Of a stretch of 64,000 bases of DNA, positions 23,082 through 35,299 are shown one piece after another. The notes under the pieces were generated by a model that ran no database searches, had not been told where the DNA came from, and worked only from the letters and a program-made list of their open reading frames with translations. Location of the stretch: positions 206,722,210 to 206,786,209 of the forward strand of contig JBOZIK010000001.1 of the NCBI GenBank assembly GCA_051453625.1, written 5' to 3'. How positions within the stretch are numbered: position 1 is the first letter of the stretch; the number at the start of each line of letters is the position of its first letter. A program made the translations under genes and the position numbers. The stretch is from Welwitschia mirabilis. Lineage: Eukaryota > Gnetophyta > Gnetopsida > Welwitschiales.

Positions 23082-24620
23082 ATTAGAAGTCTAATGTTGG
23101 GAAGTTTAAAAGTGATAATATAATTTATAATATTAGCATACAAACAGTGGAATGTTGAGAGGACAAAGCATATAAATCATGGCTATAAAATAACTATTCA
23201 TCAAGAAAGGAATACTTAATAAAAATATTAAAAGAGAAGTGGAAAGGATTAGTTTCTTAAATAATTCTTAAAATATGATCAAAAAAATTATCCATTGAAT
23301 AAGTGTAGAATGTGAATCTTTTTTAGTCATAAGGTAGCAAATGGTTACCTAATCAGTTTAGACATTAGTATGAAAGCTAAAAAGGTAATGTCTTAGTTTG
23401 TTTAGCTAAAAGATGATAGCAAGCATTTTGGTTTTGATGTTGATATAGTTCAATTAAGCTCTTAAAAGGATTTTACCAATATAAGCTATAAATTATATCC
23501 ATTTTCATGTTTTTGTTCTAAAACTTCATTTTTAGTAATGTTTCTAGCATTACACATTAAATTAAATCTATGTCCAATTGGGTCCTCCTACAAGGAATTC
23601 AGAAGTGATCTTGTCCTTAAGATTTTCAAAGGCATTTTGATAATCTTCTCTCCAATCAAACTTAACATCTTTTTCAAGGAGGAAATGAAAGAATTTATAA
23701 ATCTTAACATAGTACTCAATGTATCTTTTATAAAATCTAGCATGGCTAAGAAAGGATCTTATTTATTTGACAGTAGTTAAAGAAGGAAGATTTTTAATGA
23801 TGTCTATTTTAAAAGGATCCATTTTAATAACATCACAAGAAATGTGGTAACCAAGTACAATCCCATCCCTCACAAGGAAATTACTCTTCTCCTAACTAAG
23901 ATGAAGAGAACTCTTTTTACAATGGTCAAGGACCTATTTTATTCTCTCTAAGGATTGTTTAAAAGAGTTACCAAAGATATAAAAGTTGTCCATAAAGATC
24001 ACAATAGATTCCTTAATCATGACTAAGAAAATACCCATCATGGCACTTGCTAAGGTTTCCAAAGAATTACATAAGCCAAAGGTCATTCTTATAAAGGCAA
24101 AAATACCAAAAAGTGAGGTAACAGTTGTCTTAAATTCATCTTCATTAGTAATGAACACTTGGTTGTAACTACTATATTCATTCAGGAATCAATAGTAAGC
24201 ATGGCCTTGGATTCTATTAAGAACTTAATTAAGAAAAGGTAAGACACAATAATATTTCAAGATTACATCATTGAGTTTTCTAAAATTGATGCATACTCAT
24301 CACTTTCCTCCCTTTTTGGATACTACAGTAAGATGGCTAATTCATTTACTATTAGAAATGATATAGATGATATTTACATTCATAAGTTTAATGATTTCAT
24401 TCTTAAATACTTGATTAAGGGTAGGATTAAGTCTTTTTTAAGGCTGCCTAATGGATTTAGCATTGTCCTTTAAGTAAATTTTGTATTAAACATTATGAAA
24501 AGAAATAGCACTAAGGTCTTTATGATTCCAAGCAAAATCTTTCATTTTTAAAGTAAGAAGTTGAATCAAGGCTTTTCTTAGAAAGGATGAAGTTGAGATT
24601 GTTATTCAATAAAATGTATT
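23082..24620 (-). pseudogene. Element C reverse transcriptase-RNase H, decayed
   Basis: RNase H remains at 23280-23560. RT is clearest in the open minus-strand frame 23934-24158: L-F-G-I-F-A-F, M-T-F-G-L-C-N, and the catalytic F-M-D-D reading F-M-D-N. The RT start lies around 24290-24350. It differs from G1 and A in which aspartate is lost. Confidence 0.8.
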
Positions 24621-24979
24621 TCAAACCATTGGTAAGTCTTTATATTAAAGATTATTTTCATCCTTTATAGTTGTAGAACAACCATCTTAATGTAAAAGAT
24701 TTTTAATGGATCTTACATGTTAGATGTAATGGTCAATTATGGGTTAAAAATCATAATGACAATCATTATTAAAAGAGTGGTTTAAGAGGTCTTGATTGAG
24801 GTTATAAAGATTAAAGAATTCTAAAGATTTAAGAAGAATAAAATATTCCTCCTCATTATCAAACAAGGTAGAGTCATGTAATGAAATGAGCCTTTCTTCT
24901 AAGTAATGATTTTGAAATAACATAGAGGATCTAATCTTTTCTTACATGTCTAATTCATTTCTCATGTTCCTCTTAGTAG

Positions 24980-25440
24980 CACTAAATACTATAATATTAA
25001 ACTCTTTATTACCTACATAATAGTTCATCATCTCCATCGAGTATCAATAACACAATAAGTTGTTACACAAAAGACTCTTTCTAAAAGTAGAGGGTATCCT
25101 CCATTATGGTCAACCTTAGTGATGACAACATATATAGGATAAATATCTTACTTAATTTAAATCACTAAGTCTTTGATTATCCCTTTAGATTTCTTAATTA
25201 TCACATTAACCAATTCCAATACTATTCTAATAGGTCTAATTCTTCTTTCTAATCAAAACTTTTTACAAATGTGCAAAGGCATAATCTTTACACTTGCTCC
25301 TATGTCTATTAAGACTTTCTTAATTTTCTTATTTTCCTTTAAAATAATAGATAATGGCTGCCCTGAAATTTTTAGACTTAGGACATTTTTAAGAAATCAA
25401 GTTGAAAAGGGATTTCATAATCTTGAGATTATCCCACTTT
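24980..25440 (-). pseudogene. Element C retropepsin, decayed
   Basis: Around 25270-25330 the minus strand reads V-L-I-D-I-G-A-S-V-K-I-M-P-L-H-I-C-K, the active-site motif with an intact D-I-G. The plus-strand open frame at 25173-25466 is its shadow. Downstream residues are interrupted. Confidence 0.75.
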
Positions 25441-25830
25441 ATTTTCTTCTCACTAAGTCCTTTTAAATTTTGTTGTACTTTGGTTTGTCTTAAAGGATCT
25501 TTTAAAAGGGTAGGTTAATCATGACATCATTAATAATTTCCTTCAAGTACTCATTATAAGTTGGATTGATGTTTAATCTATCCATCCATAAGGTAGTCTT
25601 CATCTTTGGATGTTGTTTATTATTATTGGATTCAGAGTTGAGAGTAGAAGGAAACTTTAATTAAGTGAGAATTTCAACATCATCTTCTTGAGGTACTTCC
25701 TTATCTTTATGAAAAGAAGTTACGTGTTCTTTATGTAAAGTAGTGTCATATCCACTTCTTTATAATATTCAATTTCAACATCTAAAAAGAGTAGCTAGTA
25801 ATATGTTAATTTTATTAATATAGTTAAAAG
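25441..25830 (-). pseudogene. Element C gag C-terminus, truncated
   Basis: The minus strand carries Q-E-D-D-V-E-I-L near 25690-25720 and W-M-D-R-L-N-I-N near 25570-25600, matching element E (E-D-I-E-I-L-E at ~60345, W-L-N-R-I-N-N-N at ~60427). Homology ends near 25830, so most of gag, the leader and the 5' LTR are missing. Confidence 0.6.
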
Positions 25831-27364
25831 AGTAAGGTGTAGTGTTCACTATTGTAGTTTAGATATATCAGGTTTCTTTCCTGTAGCAATCCAGACCATA
25901 TTAACCCCTTAATAAATTACTTATTTAGATAATATTTGTACCTATGTTATTTTACAAATCTATAGGAAAATTCTTAGTTGAGATAGTTGTATTTAGCTAA
26001 TATTTAATTGGCTCTTTATAAACATGAATATAAGTTGATATAAGTGCATAAGGGCCTTATAATTTAACCCCATTACTAGGTAGAAGGTTTTAGACTATAA
26101 TTTAAGGATATGTGAAAATAAATACTATCCAACAATTAAAAAGTCATCCTTAAGATTAAATCTAGAGACCTATGTTTTTATTTTACTTCTTTTAGTAACC
26201 ATCCCCGTCATCACCTTTAACTATTGTTTAATTGTACTTATATATAAAAAAAATTTGGGTTTCTATTATCTACACATGTGCTAATATATGAGGAGGGGGA
26301 TAGAACACATAGATAATTAGAGTATAATGTAATTTGCAAGAGCTCTGATAGTTTGCATGTATGACAGAATCATGGAAAAGAAGGAAGCTAAGACATTTAA
26401 GCACTGGTAGCTTTGCAGTATTCATGCATAAGAGAGAAGTGGGAGGCATGTATGAGGTAATGAATCACATTAAATGAAGAAGTGAATAAAAAGCCTAGGC
26501 CACTAAAATACACAGTAGACTAAGTGGAGCTGTCAAGATTTATTTTCAAGCTATAAGAGGAGAAGCATTATTAGATGGAAACGGAGGAAGGCATAGGAAA
26601 TGGGAAAGAAATAGAAGGCTATAGTAACACAGTCAGAATTAATGTGAAGGTGATATAGAATACACACTAGCAAGGGGAGATTTACAATAGAATAACTAGT
26701 GTAGGCATTAAGGATAACCACAGATGGCAGATACAGGGATAATGCAAGTGAGCACATTCAAGTAGGTGTAGACACCACACAGTATGATAATGGTGATGGG
26801 GCACAAGAGATACTAAAGGAACATAAATCAAGTGCTATGAAGAGAGTGAGAGATTAACTTAGAAGGGGTTATCAGTAGAGGGAAATGCAAGAGGATCAAG
26901 GGAGATGTAATATTTAGGCTCAGACATAACTGGTGTTGGTTGTGAAGGAGGGGCATCCCACATGAGATGTGGAAGAGAAAATGCATTGGATGTAAAAGAA
27001 CCCTCATTGGTATTTATAGAACATTAGATTTTTCATTTCGTGAAGTGGAAAAAAAAACACAATAAAGGGAGGAGCATGACTAGTACATGCATAGAGGGGA
27101 AAACACAATGAACTTGCATTGCCATCAGGGCCAATGTGATTTCATCCAAGGGCTCCTCCAAGTGCAAAAATAAAAGAATTATTTGGACGTTCCTAACTAA
27201 GTACAGGATTAGAATGCTTAAAGTAGGACTACAATATGGATGGGCTCATGCAAAGAATGAAGTACATAAATTACTTTAGCAACTTAAATAAGTTCTAGTT
27301 TTAGATTGACGTAACTTATTATTGTAGGTGGCATATTGATAAAACAAATGTATCAGATTTTAAC

Positions 27365-27440
27365 TACTAGGGGACTTGAACTCTTGACCCTCTACTTAAC
27401 ATTTGATCAACTTAATCATTAAACTATAGTTTTACTTAAG
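27365..27440 (-). repeat. Possible tRNA-derived (SINE-like) fragment
   Basis: On the minus strand TAGTTTAATGATTAAG resembles an A box (27410-27429) and GAGTTCAAGTCCCC resembles a B box (27371-27384) at about tRNA spacing. There is no cloverleaf acceptor stem that I can support, so a SINE head or tRNA pseudogene is more likely than a gene. Confidence 0.3.
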
Positions 27441-28096
27441 ATTACATATATAGTAAATATTTGATGACTTAATGCTATCTAAACTTCATTAGAGATAACT
27501 GCTAATCAATCATTGTTACTTAGAAAACTCATATGAAATATTCTATCAAAGACATTAGATACCTAACCACAAATATTACGGTTGTACTTGAGATTATCAA
27601 CTTAGTAAATCAAAAATAACTAAATATTAATTATGAATATTTATTTATGTTTAAGTAACATGCCAAAGTTTGATAAATTTTCTATCACATATTAAGTAGT
27701 TTACTATAATTAACTGAAATAAAACAAATGTCTTATTCCCAATAAAAGTACAGTTAATAGGAAGGATTCATTCTTATACATGAAAAATCTACAATAACTA
27801 TAATTCTTAAGGGAAAGAAGAATTTATTTATTATATACAATTATAACATAACAACTACTAACAAATGATTATCACATCTATCTAAATATATCTTTTAAAC
27901 ATGCAAAAGCAATAACTAAAGTATGATTTAACCACATAAGATCAACATAATAACTGAAGTAAATAATAAATGACATCTAGTTTGCAATCACTAGCTCTTT
28001 TCTACATCGTCATTTAGATTTATTTCTACATATTCATGGATGATGTGAGAACTGTATTCCATTATAGTTCTCAGTATGGCTCACGAGACCAAATAG

Positions 28097-28101
28097 GTTG
28101 G
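28097..28101. repeat. Target-site duplication (left) of element A, GTTGG
   Basis: GTTGG before the LTR start pairs with GTTAG at 54366-54370 after the far LTR. Four of five bases match, and the difference is a G>A transition. Confidence 0.7.
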
Positions 28102-29209
28102 TGTTGTAGTGTAGATTTATGCAACATTACATCCTTAGTTAAGTCAAATTTTTTCAATCACAAATATTTGCATAAACACATTACACTAATATAGATAGGA
28201 GTGATTCGAATGTCGTAATCCATCAAAGGCCAAAATAGAAATCAGGAGAGTTAATTTTCACAAGAAAAAACACTTGTATTCTAGCTACAAAAATACTTGT
28301 AATGCATGGAAGTAAAATGTAACATACTCATGCAAAGCTAATCTAGAAGAAGAAAATAACATTGCACCTAACCTAAACTAACCATGTACAAACTTAACAA
28401 AGGTTGCCCTTATACCTATATCACTAAGGAAACTATCACTAGATTAGAAGCAACATGATCTATAAAGATGAGGAACAGACATGCATTAAAAAAAAAAAAA
28501 GAAAATGTTTTATATTAAGTTTCAAGCCACATTCATGTTACAAATTAGCCACACCTAAATAGAGAAAATGCTATCAAACACCAAGAAAAAAGTCTCTCTA
28601 TAACTACAAGGATGGATCTCTAGCCCTTCAATATCTTGTCATGAGAATTTCAAGTGCAAAGGAAGATAAAAGGAGTCAAACTTGAGATCACTATTTATTG
28701 ACACACAAGCATATAACAAGATAGATAAAAAGGTGTAGGTAAAACTATAATGGTCACATGAGAAGAAATAGACACACATGTGGTATGAATTAGATGAATG
28801 ATTAGTGCAAATGTTACAATAGTGTCATCTAGCTAGTTGACTGCATGATAGAAGAGATGATACCACCTTATGAATAATCCACATTAGCTGCTAAGTTGAT
28901 TAGAGTTAGCATCTCTATTGGCATGAATTTCTCGTTCATCCATATAGTCATCCAGATGATGACATGAATGATGTTTTTTTTACAAATGTTCAATCAGTGT
29001 ATCAGCCTCAATATTTTGTAGAAAGTTGTCTTAGAAATTTAAAGTATTTAGAATTGTTCAAATTACTATAAATCGTCATGGAGATTATATGTTTTCATCT
29101 CTTTCATCTTAGCTCTCCATTATCATAGAAATCAATCATTTATCTATCTATTAACCTATAAAACCACTTTAAATACTCTATCAAATATGTGTAAGTTGAT
29201 AGCGCAACA
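28102..29209 (-). repeat. 3' LTR of element A
   Basis: 1108 bases, plus-strand ends TGTTGTAGTG and GATAGCGCAACA, giving the TGTTG/CAACA inverted ends. It aligns throughout with the split LTR at 45460-54365. Two nested palindromes are at 28823-28861 and 28934-28972, upstream of a decayed TATA site at about 28690. Confidence 0.85.
28823..28972 (-). repeat. Palindrome pair in 3' LTR of A
   Basis: Unit 1 (28823-28861) has GTCATCT and GATGAT arms. Unit 2 (28934-28972) has GTTCATCC, inner GTCATCCAGATGATGAC and AATGATG. They are about 110 bases apart. The same pair is found in the 5' LTR at 53981-54018 and 54092-54129. Confidence 0.65.
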
Positions 29210-29235
29210 TAGCCTTTACTTAGGCTTGTTAGTAA
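29210..29235 (-). other. Purine tract region of element A
   Basis: On the minus strand GCCTAAGTAAAGGCTA directly precedes the LTR start TGTTGC. It shares the CTAAGT core with the G1 tract at 8222-8237. Confidence 0.55.
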
Positions 29236-29873
29236 CTAATAAAACTAGGTGGTAAAACATATTTATAAGCCAACTTATTAGATAATAAAATAGCTAGGAT
29301 AATTAAGGAAATTATCTCAAAAATATTTTAAAAATCATAGAGATACAAACTAGATTTTAAGAAATAAAAAAAATAAANNNNNNNNNNNNNNNNNNNNNNN
29401 NNNNNNNNNNNNNNNNNNNNNNNNNNNNNNNNNNNNNNNNNNNNNNNNNNNNNNNNNNNNNNNNNNNNNNNNNNNNNNNNNNNNNNNNNNNNNNNNNNNN
29501 NNNNNNNNNNNNNNNNNNNNNNNNNNNNNNNNNNNNNNNNNNNNNNNNNNNNNNNNNNNNNNNNNNNNNNNNNNNNNNNNNNNNNNNNNNNNNNNNNNNN
29601 NNNNNNNNNNNNNNNNNNNNNNNNNNNNNNNNNNNNNNNNNNNNNNNNNNNNNNNNNNNNNNNNNNNNNNNNNNNNNNNNNNNNNNNNNNNNNNNNNNNN
29701 NNNNNNNNNNNNNNNNNNNNNNNNNNNNNNNNNNNNNNNNNNNNNNNNNNNNNNNNNNNNNNNNNNNNNNNNNNNNNNNNNNNNNNNNNNNNNNNNNNNN
29801 NNNNNNNNNNNNNNNNNNNNNNNNNNNNNNNNNNNNNNNNNNNTATTTCACCTACTAGAAGATCAGTCAATCA

Positions 29874-29910
29874 ATCATCTAGTCATCATCCATATGATGT
29901 AGAAGATGAT
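29874..29910 (-). repeat. Single nested palindrome near A 3' end
   Basis: ATCATCT, inner CATCATCCATATGATG, and GATGAT arms. It lies just right of the 466-N gap and downstream, on the minus strand, of the post-pol ORF. Confidence 0.6.
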
Positions 29911-30189
29911 AGGCTCAAAAAAAGTTTTTAAAATCTGGAATCTATGATAGAATTTTTATTTTTATAGATAATCAGTAGATGTAATAAAGTATCCCTCACT
30001 GAGTTAAACAATATAAAAAAATTACCCAAGTAAAATTAACCGTCATCATAACATGTAAAGAATTTAAAGATAGACATGAAAAGAATCAAATACATCATGC
30101 TAGAAAAAATAAAGTGTCTAGAAAATATTAAAATAATTTTTAGCACAAAATTGCATAGAAGAAAAGATACAAAATAATAATATAAAACC

Positions 30190-31480
30190 ATTTCCCTCAT
30201 TGACACATGATAAAATGTGGTTTGGCAGCTAGCTCAGGAGTAGGGGGAGAAGAGGGAGAATGCTTAGGATCTATGAGGAAATGGATGTTTAAAGATGTGG
30301 AAATTAGTCTGACTATCTTATTACTCTAGACATGTACAACCTCAGGAATGTTTACTGTCACACTCTGCTAAATTGAAACGACATGATGATGCATGTTAAT
30401 AATCTAATCCTCAATATGTTATATTATCCTCTTAATAGATAGGACCTTATGCTCTAAAGTCTAGATCCTTTAATTAAGTAACTAGATACATCTATCAATA
30501 AAACCTCTAATAGTCTCAATGATCTCAGCCAAGAGAGTCTGAATCTACTCAAGTGAAGCTCCAACCATAGGTTTCTATACCTGAGGTATCTCTTCCTCTT
30601 CTAGAACATATATACCCATGTCCTATAAATAGTAAGCTAAAGTCTATATATGCGATAGATGCTATTTGTCCATGGGCTCTGGTATTCTAAATCATCTAAA
30701 GAGTGTTAAGAAAAGACATGAATAACCAAGTGTATGAAGTTATTATGCCTCTATCATAAATATAAGTCTCCTCCAAATAAAAGTAGGAAGGTCCATCTGC
30801 TCCCTCTATCTAAATGCTGCTAATATCTGAAGATGCAGTATTATAGCATGACTATCATAAAAGAATGGATTGATGTTATGTATCAGTCCTCTATATAAAA
30901 CCCTATAAATAAGGGTTAGCTGAATAACATTTACTCCCTGTTAATCAGTAGTGAGATGAGCTAGTATATCCAAAATGACACGATATGCTCGGTTATACTT
31001 AGTCCCATTAGCTGAGTGTATGTGCATGCTCCTAAGCCCATTAAGATTTGTGATAACTATAATATGGAATGGTAGAATTTCTATCTCATGGTCTTGTATA
31101 AAAGCAATAATCATATCCTATAATTGACCATGAGCATCAGGTCACCTCTCAATATGCATGATATCGTAAAACTCCCTCATCTCTGAAATATAATATGATT
31201 CATGTGCATTTATAATTTATTAAGCCATAAATCTATTAGCATTTGGTCTACATTAGGCTCAATACAACTCATGAAATCACCAAAGTATTACTTGACATAA
31301 ATACTATCTATCTGAATAGACATGAAGTGATTGTGCTGAGGTGGTAAATGTGTAGGCTCTACATGCTCTATTTCTAGCTGAACTATATGGCTCATCTCCT
31401 ACTCTACTACCTCAGTCTCAGCCTCGACCTATATAGCTCTATGTTTACAGGGCCTACTCAATTGAAAACACAAAAATATT
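30190..31480 (-). pseudogene. Element A post-pol ORF (envelope position), decayed
   Basis: The minus strand reads, in order, Q-L-E-I-E-H-V-E-P, R-E-F-Y-D-I-M-H, D-M-I-I-A-F-I, N-L-N-G-L, L-D-I-L-A-H, I-H-N-I-N-P-F-F-Y, E-Q-M-D-L-P-T-F-I-C and a proline-rich end S-P-S-S-P-P-T-P-E-L-A-A. The same blocks occur in the same order in G1 at 6455-7697. Stops interrupt it, mostly at former CAG/CAA/TGG/CGA codons. Function unknown; position matches the env-like gene of Athila elements. Confidence 0.5.
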
Positions 31481-33590
31481 ATGTAAAAATAGAAAGACAT
31501 ATTAAAAACATTGCATGGATACATAATAACAATACCTAAAAATTGATAAAAATAAGAAAAAAATACTAAAAATTTTTTTTGCCCCTCTAAAATTTTCAAT
31601 GCATTTCAAATTACCTAAACATGAAAATAAAAATGAGAAATATCTGAAAAATTCAAAAAATATATTTTTATTATGCCCTAGATGAACTAAAAATTCAAAG
31701 TGCTCAAATAAAAAAACTAATTTTGTAGAGTTGTAGAACACATCGATCCAATCAATTTTGCCTAAAGGACCACTATGTTTTAACCTATGATTTATGAGAA
31801 AATGAGTGTAAAAGATAGAAAATTTGAAATACCTCATAAAACGCACAAATTCTCATAACTAGAAAAATACATGGTAAATTTCAAATTCATAAGTCCCAAA
31901 TCAAAGAATGTGAAAAACAAAGGGATATATGTGAAAACTACACATCGAAGGGCTAAAACATGGGGAAAAAAATTAAAAAATAGGAGGAGAGAAAAACATA
32001 CCTCATTTATGAAAATTTACTAAAATCTCACGAATTTAGATACAAAATCAGGTAAGAAAAGTTCCAAAATGCTGTTACAAGATAAAAGGGTCATTGTTTC
32101 TTGAAGAAACAAGAGAAAATAATGAAAAAATAAGGAAAAATAAGGAAAAAAGGTTTGATCTATAATTATATTACATTATCGTCTAGTCACCTTATCTAAA
32201 TGATAGCCCTAGGATGACTCTTAAAAAAATTAGACTATCATACTCCCAACGTTATTTGGATGACCAAGTGGATGATAGGGCATTAAAAGTTTTTTAGAAA
32301 TAAAAATATCAATCAAAATCTTAGGTTTAGATATGATCATTTAAGTATCAGTTTTGATCAGAAAAACATAAAAAGATAGAAAATCAAATAGAAAACTAAT
32401 AAAATCAAGGAAAAAGGAGAAACTCATAAGAAAGAAAAACTATGGCTAAAGAAAATAGAATATCTAAGCTAAAAATGGATTAAGAAAAGGCTTTATAAAT
32501 GTGTCCAAATAGAAAAGAAAAGTAAGATAAACTTGGAACTTCATAAGCTACAAGGAAACTCATCAAAACAGAGATGTTCTTTTTAATTTTTAAATACTTA
32601 CTGAAAAATGATAACATGAAATAATAGCAAGAAAAATACTAAATGATTAAGGTCCTATGAGATAATAAGAAAATACATAAATGACTTTGAATTTTTAAAC
32701 TTAAAAATTAAAGAAATACAAAATAAAAATGGATACAAGAAATAAGGAGAAGATTGTTTACAAATCCTAGGTACTAACCTAGAAAACTCCTAAGAAAGAC
32801 ATCATAAAGCCACCTGAATAAATATGCATGATAAAATGTATAAACTTTATAAATTTCACTCAAAAAAGCAATGGTTAGGGTGATATCCAGAGATTCAATT
32901 ACTTAGAACAATGAATGTCAAAATCAAAAAGATACTTAAAAATAAACTCACTTGCTCTCATCCCATAAACACACTTAAATCTTCAAAAGTGGAATAACCA
33001 AGTGGGAATACTAAGAGTCTAGGAAATAAATAATGCCTCTGATGATACTAGGAATGCCATTAATCCCATAGCCTCAAAGTTATTTTTTTCTATGATGAGA
33101 AAAGTTCAACCACTATAATAGAAGTAGGGACCCACGAAGCATAGCCAACTTACCCCCTAATAGAGTTCCCACAGCTACCAACATTATCAAAGGTTCCTTT
33201 AGAAAAATTAACCCCAATGTGGTAGAACATCATGATTACCATGTATTTTTCTTTGAAGCATAAAATATAATAGATCATGATTATGATTTCTTCTTCTTAT
33301 TCCTTTTATTTTTTCTTTTTTAAAATTCCCATATGATCAAATACTTAAAAAGAAAAATGTGAATAACTGAGATAAAAGATAGAAAAGAATACTTTTAAAT
33401 AATTCAAGACCTTAACAACATTAAAAAAAGATTAAAAAGCTAAGGCATCTTCCTTTATATGAAGTTCATAGATATGGGAATGTTTCAAGATTGGGTGAAT
33501 CCAATCTTACCACTAGAAATGTCCAAGTATGAATAGTAATCATAAAACTCCATACACAAGTCAAGTTTAAAAGATGATCAGGTAATACCA
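31481..33590 (-). other. Element A post-pol spacer
   Basis: No supported gene. It holds a G-run tract on the minus strand (about 31575-31592), palindromes at 32176-32218 and 32235-32278, the conserved block at 33100-33240 and a purine-rich tract (minus strand) at 33280-33325. The open minus-strand frame 31502-31846 aligns at DNA level with the G1 spacer but shows no protein family. Confidence 0.55.
32176..32278 (-). repeat. Palindrome pair in A spacer
   Basis: Two units 59 bases apart, the first with inner TTATCTAAATGATAG and the second with CTATCAT and GATGATAG outer arms around TTATTTGGATGA. The spacing equals that of the G1 spacer pair (5641/5697). Confidence 0.6.
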
Positions 33591-35199
33591 TAACATCAAC
33601 CAAAATAAAAAGAACTCAAACAATGATAGAGAGGAAGTCCTCCTCATCAAGGGGAACTTCTAAAATAAGTACTCTATCATGTTTATAGTTTCATCTAAAG
33701 ATCCTTTATATAATTTCAACTATTATCCATTAATCTTCTGAATTTCTCTAGTCTTTAAGTCTAAAATTTTAATTAATCTATTAGGATGCACCTTCTCTAC
33801 AAGATAAGAACCTAATCATTTAGAGGTCAACTTGTTATTTAAAAGATGAACTCTAGTGCTATATAATAAGATAAGTTGACCAAGTTCAAACTTTTTATGA
33901 AAAATATTTTTATCATGTTTGAACTTTGCTTGGGCTTTATGATTTAATTAATGATGTATGGCACTAGTTCTTTTTTTATTAAGATGATTTAACTAGGCTA
34001 ATTTATTTTAGATTTTCATCAAAATCCATAAGATTAAGTTGATGAGATGCATGATAAGAATTATAACACATATCAACTAATAACACACAAACTTTATCGT
34101 ATATAAGTTTGTAAGATGAAAAACCAAGAGAAGTAAACCAAGTAGTACAGTAAGCCCAAAGTACATCATTAAACTTAGAAGCCTAAGACTTTTTATTAAT
34201 AGAGATAATTTTTTGAAGCATTTTTTTTTTATTTCTCTATTGGCATTTTTAGTCTGTTCATTAGTTTGAGGATGATAAGTATAAGTTACTCTATGTTTAA
34301 TACCAATGAATAAAAGAAGTTTTATTAATGAAATAAGTACCTTGATCACTAATGATAACTCTAGGAAAACCAAATCTCTAAAAGATATAAGTTCTAAGAA
34401 AATGACAGACAGTTTGAGCATCATTGAAAGAAGTAGGTATGGCTTTAACCCATTTAGTCACATAATCTACAGCTACTAAAATGTAATTTTTATTAAATAA
34501 GATGGATGAATAGGGTCTATGAAATTAATATCCCAATAATCAAAAGGATCACTTTCAAAAATAGGTCTAAGTGGCATTTCCTGTGAAGGAACAAGGCTAC
34601 TATAATGCTAATAAGGATTATACCTTATAATAAAATCAAATGAATCATGAAAAAGAAAAGGACAGTAAAAATCAGAATGAAGGATTTTTATCACAGTTTT
34701 CTATCCACTAAAATGTCCTACACAGACATCACTGTGATAAAGATGAAGGATCTTAGGTATCTCCCAATTAGGCACACATTTTCTCATGATTTGGTCTTTA
34801 CACCTATGATACAAATGTGGCTCGATCCACTTATAGTCATCTATTCAATGGAGAAAAGATTTATGTTAATTATAGATCTAGTGTTGGGGTATTTTCATAG
34901 TTACAAAATAGTTTATAATGTCAGCATACCATGGAGGAGGATGAAAAGAAGAGATAGTAAAAAGCTACTCATCAGGAAAGGAATCATTAATGATAGTATC
35001 ATCTAGAGGAGAAGGAAGTCGAGACAAATGATCGATAATAGAATTATTCTTTCCTACTTTATCTATAAGGGTTAAATTAAATTCTTATATAAGAAATATC
35101 CATATAATCAAACAAGTATTATAATCTTTCTTAATCATGAGGTAATGAATGGCAGCATGATCGGTGTAAACATTTATGTGAAAGCCTAAAAGATAATGT
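33591..35199 (-). pseudogene. Element A integrase to RNase H, extra partial copy
   Basis: This minus-strand segment repeats 37290-38880: integrase C-terminus (33620-33900), core (34077-34424 open, with a decayed catalytic region), zinc region (34650-34860) and the end of RNase H up to a 100-N gap. It stops there, without RT. It may be a real internal duplication or a separate copy joined in assembly. Confidence 0.75.
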
Positions 35200-35299
35200 N
35201 NNNNNNNNNNNNNNNNNNNNNNNNNNNNNNNNNNNNNNNNNNNNNNNNNNNNNNNNNNNNNNNNNNNNNNNNNNNNNNNNNNNNNNNNNNNNNNNNNNN

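Larger units (their letters stand above)
8527..25830 (-). mobile_element. Ty3/gypsy (Athila-like) element C, truncated and split by a copia insertion
   Basis: On the minus strand the order from right to left is end of gag, protease, RT, RNase H, integrase (interrupted at 22163/11860), spacer and 3' LTR. Joining the sequences outside the copia target duplication restores homology to the integrase of element A. The 5' LTR, leader and most of gag are missing; homology stops near 25830. Unlike G1 and A it has no room for the post-pol ORF (only ~1 kb between LTR and spacer block), so that gene was lost or never present. Confidence 0.75.
25831..28101. other. Unclassified DNA left of element A
   Basis: I find no gene or recognisable element. 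Bases 26280-27220 are richer in G and purines on the plus strand than the rest of the window and have a TATA-like CTATAAATACC on the minus strand at about 27007-27018. Before element A inserted, this stretch continued directly into 54371-57245. It may be a further old transposon. Confidence 0.4.

Noticed and set aside
25173-25466. Plus-strand 97-codon frame
   Set aside because: Shadow of the protease of element C, whose active-site motif is on the minus strand.
31502-31846. Minus-strand 114-codon frame in the A spacer
   Set aside because: The G1 counterpart has no matching frame, although the DNA aligns. Chance opening in AT-rich spacer is more likely.
34647-35006. Plus-strand 119-codon frame
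   Set aside because: It is the shadow of the integrase zinc region and spacer of A on the minus strand, and its counterpart at 38363-38575 behaves the same way.
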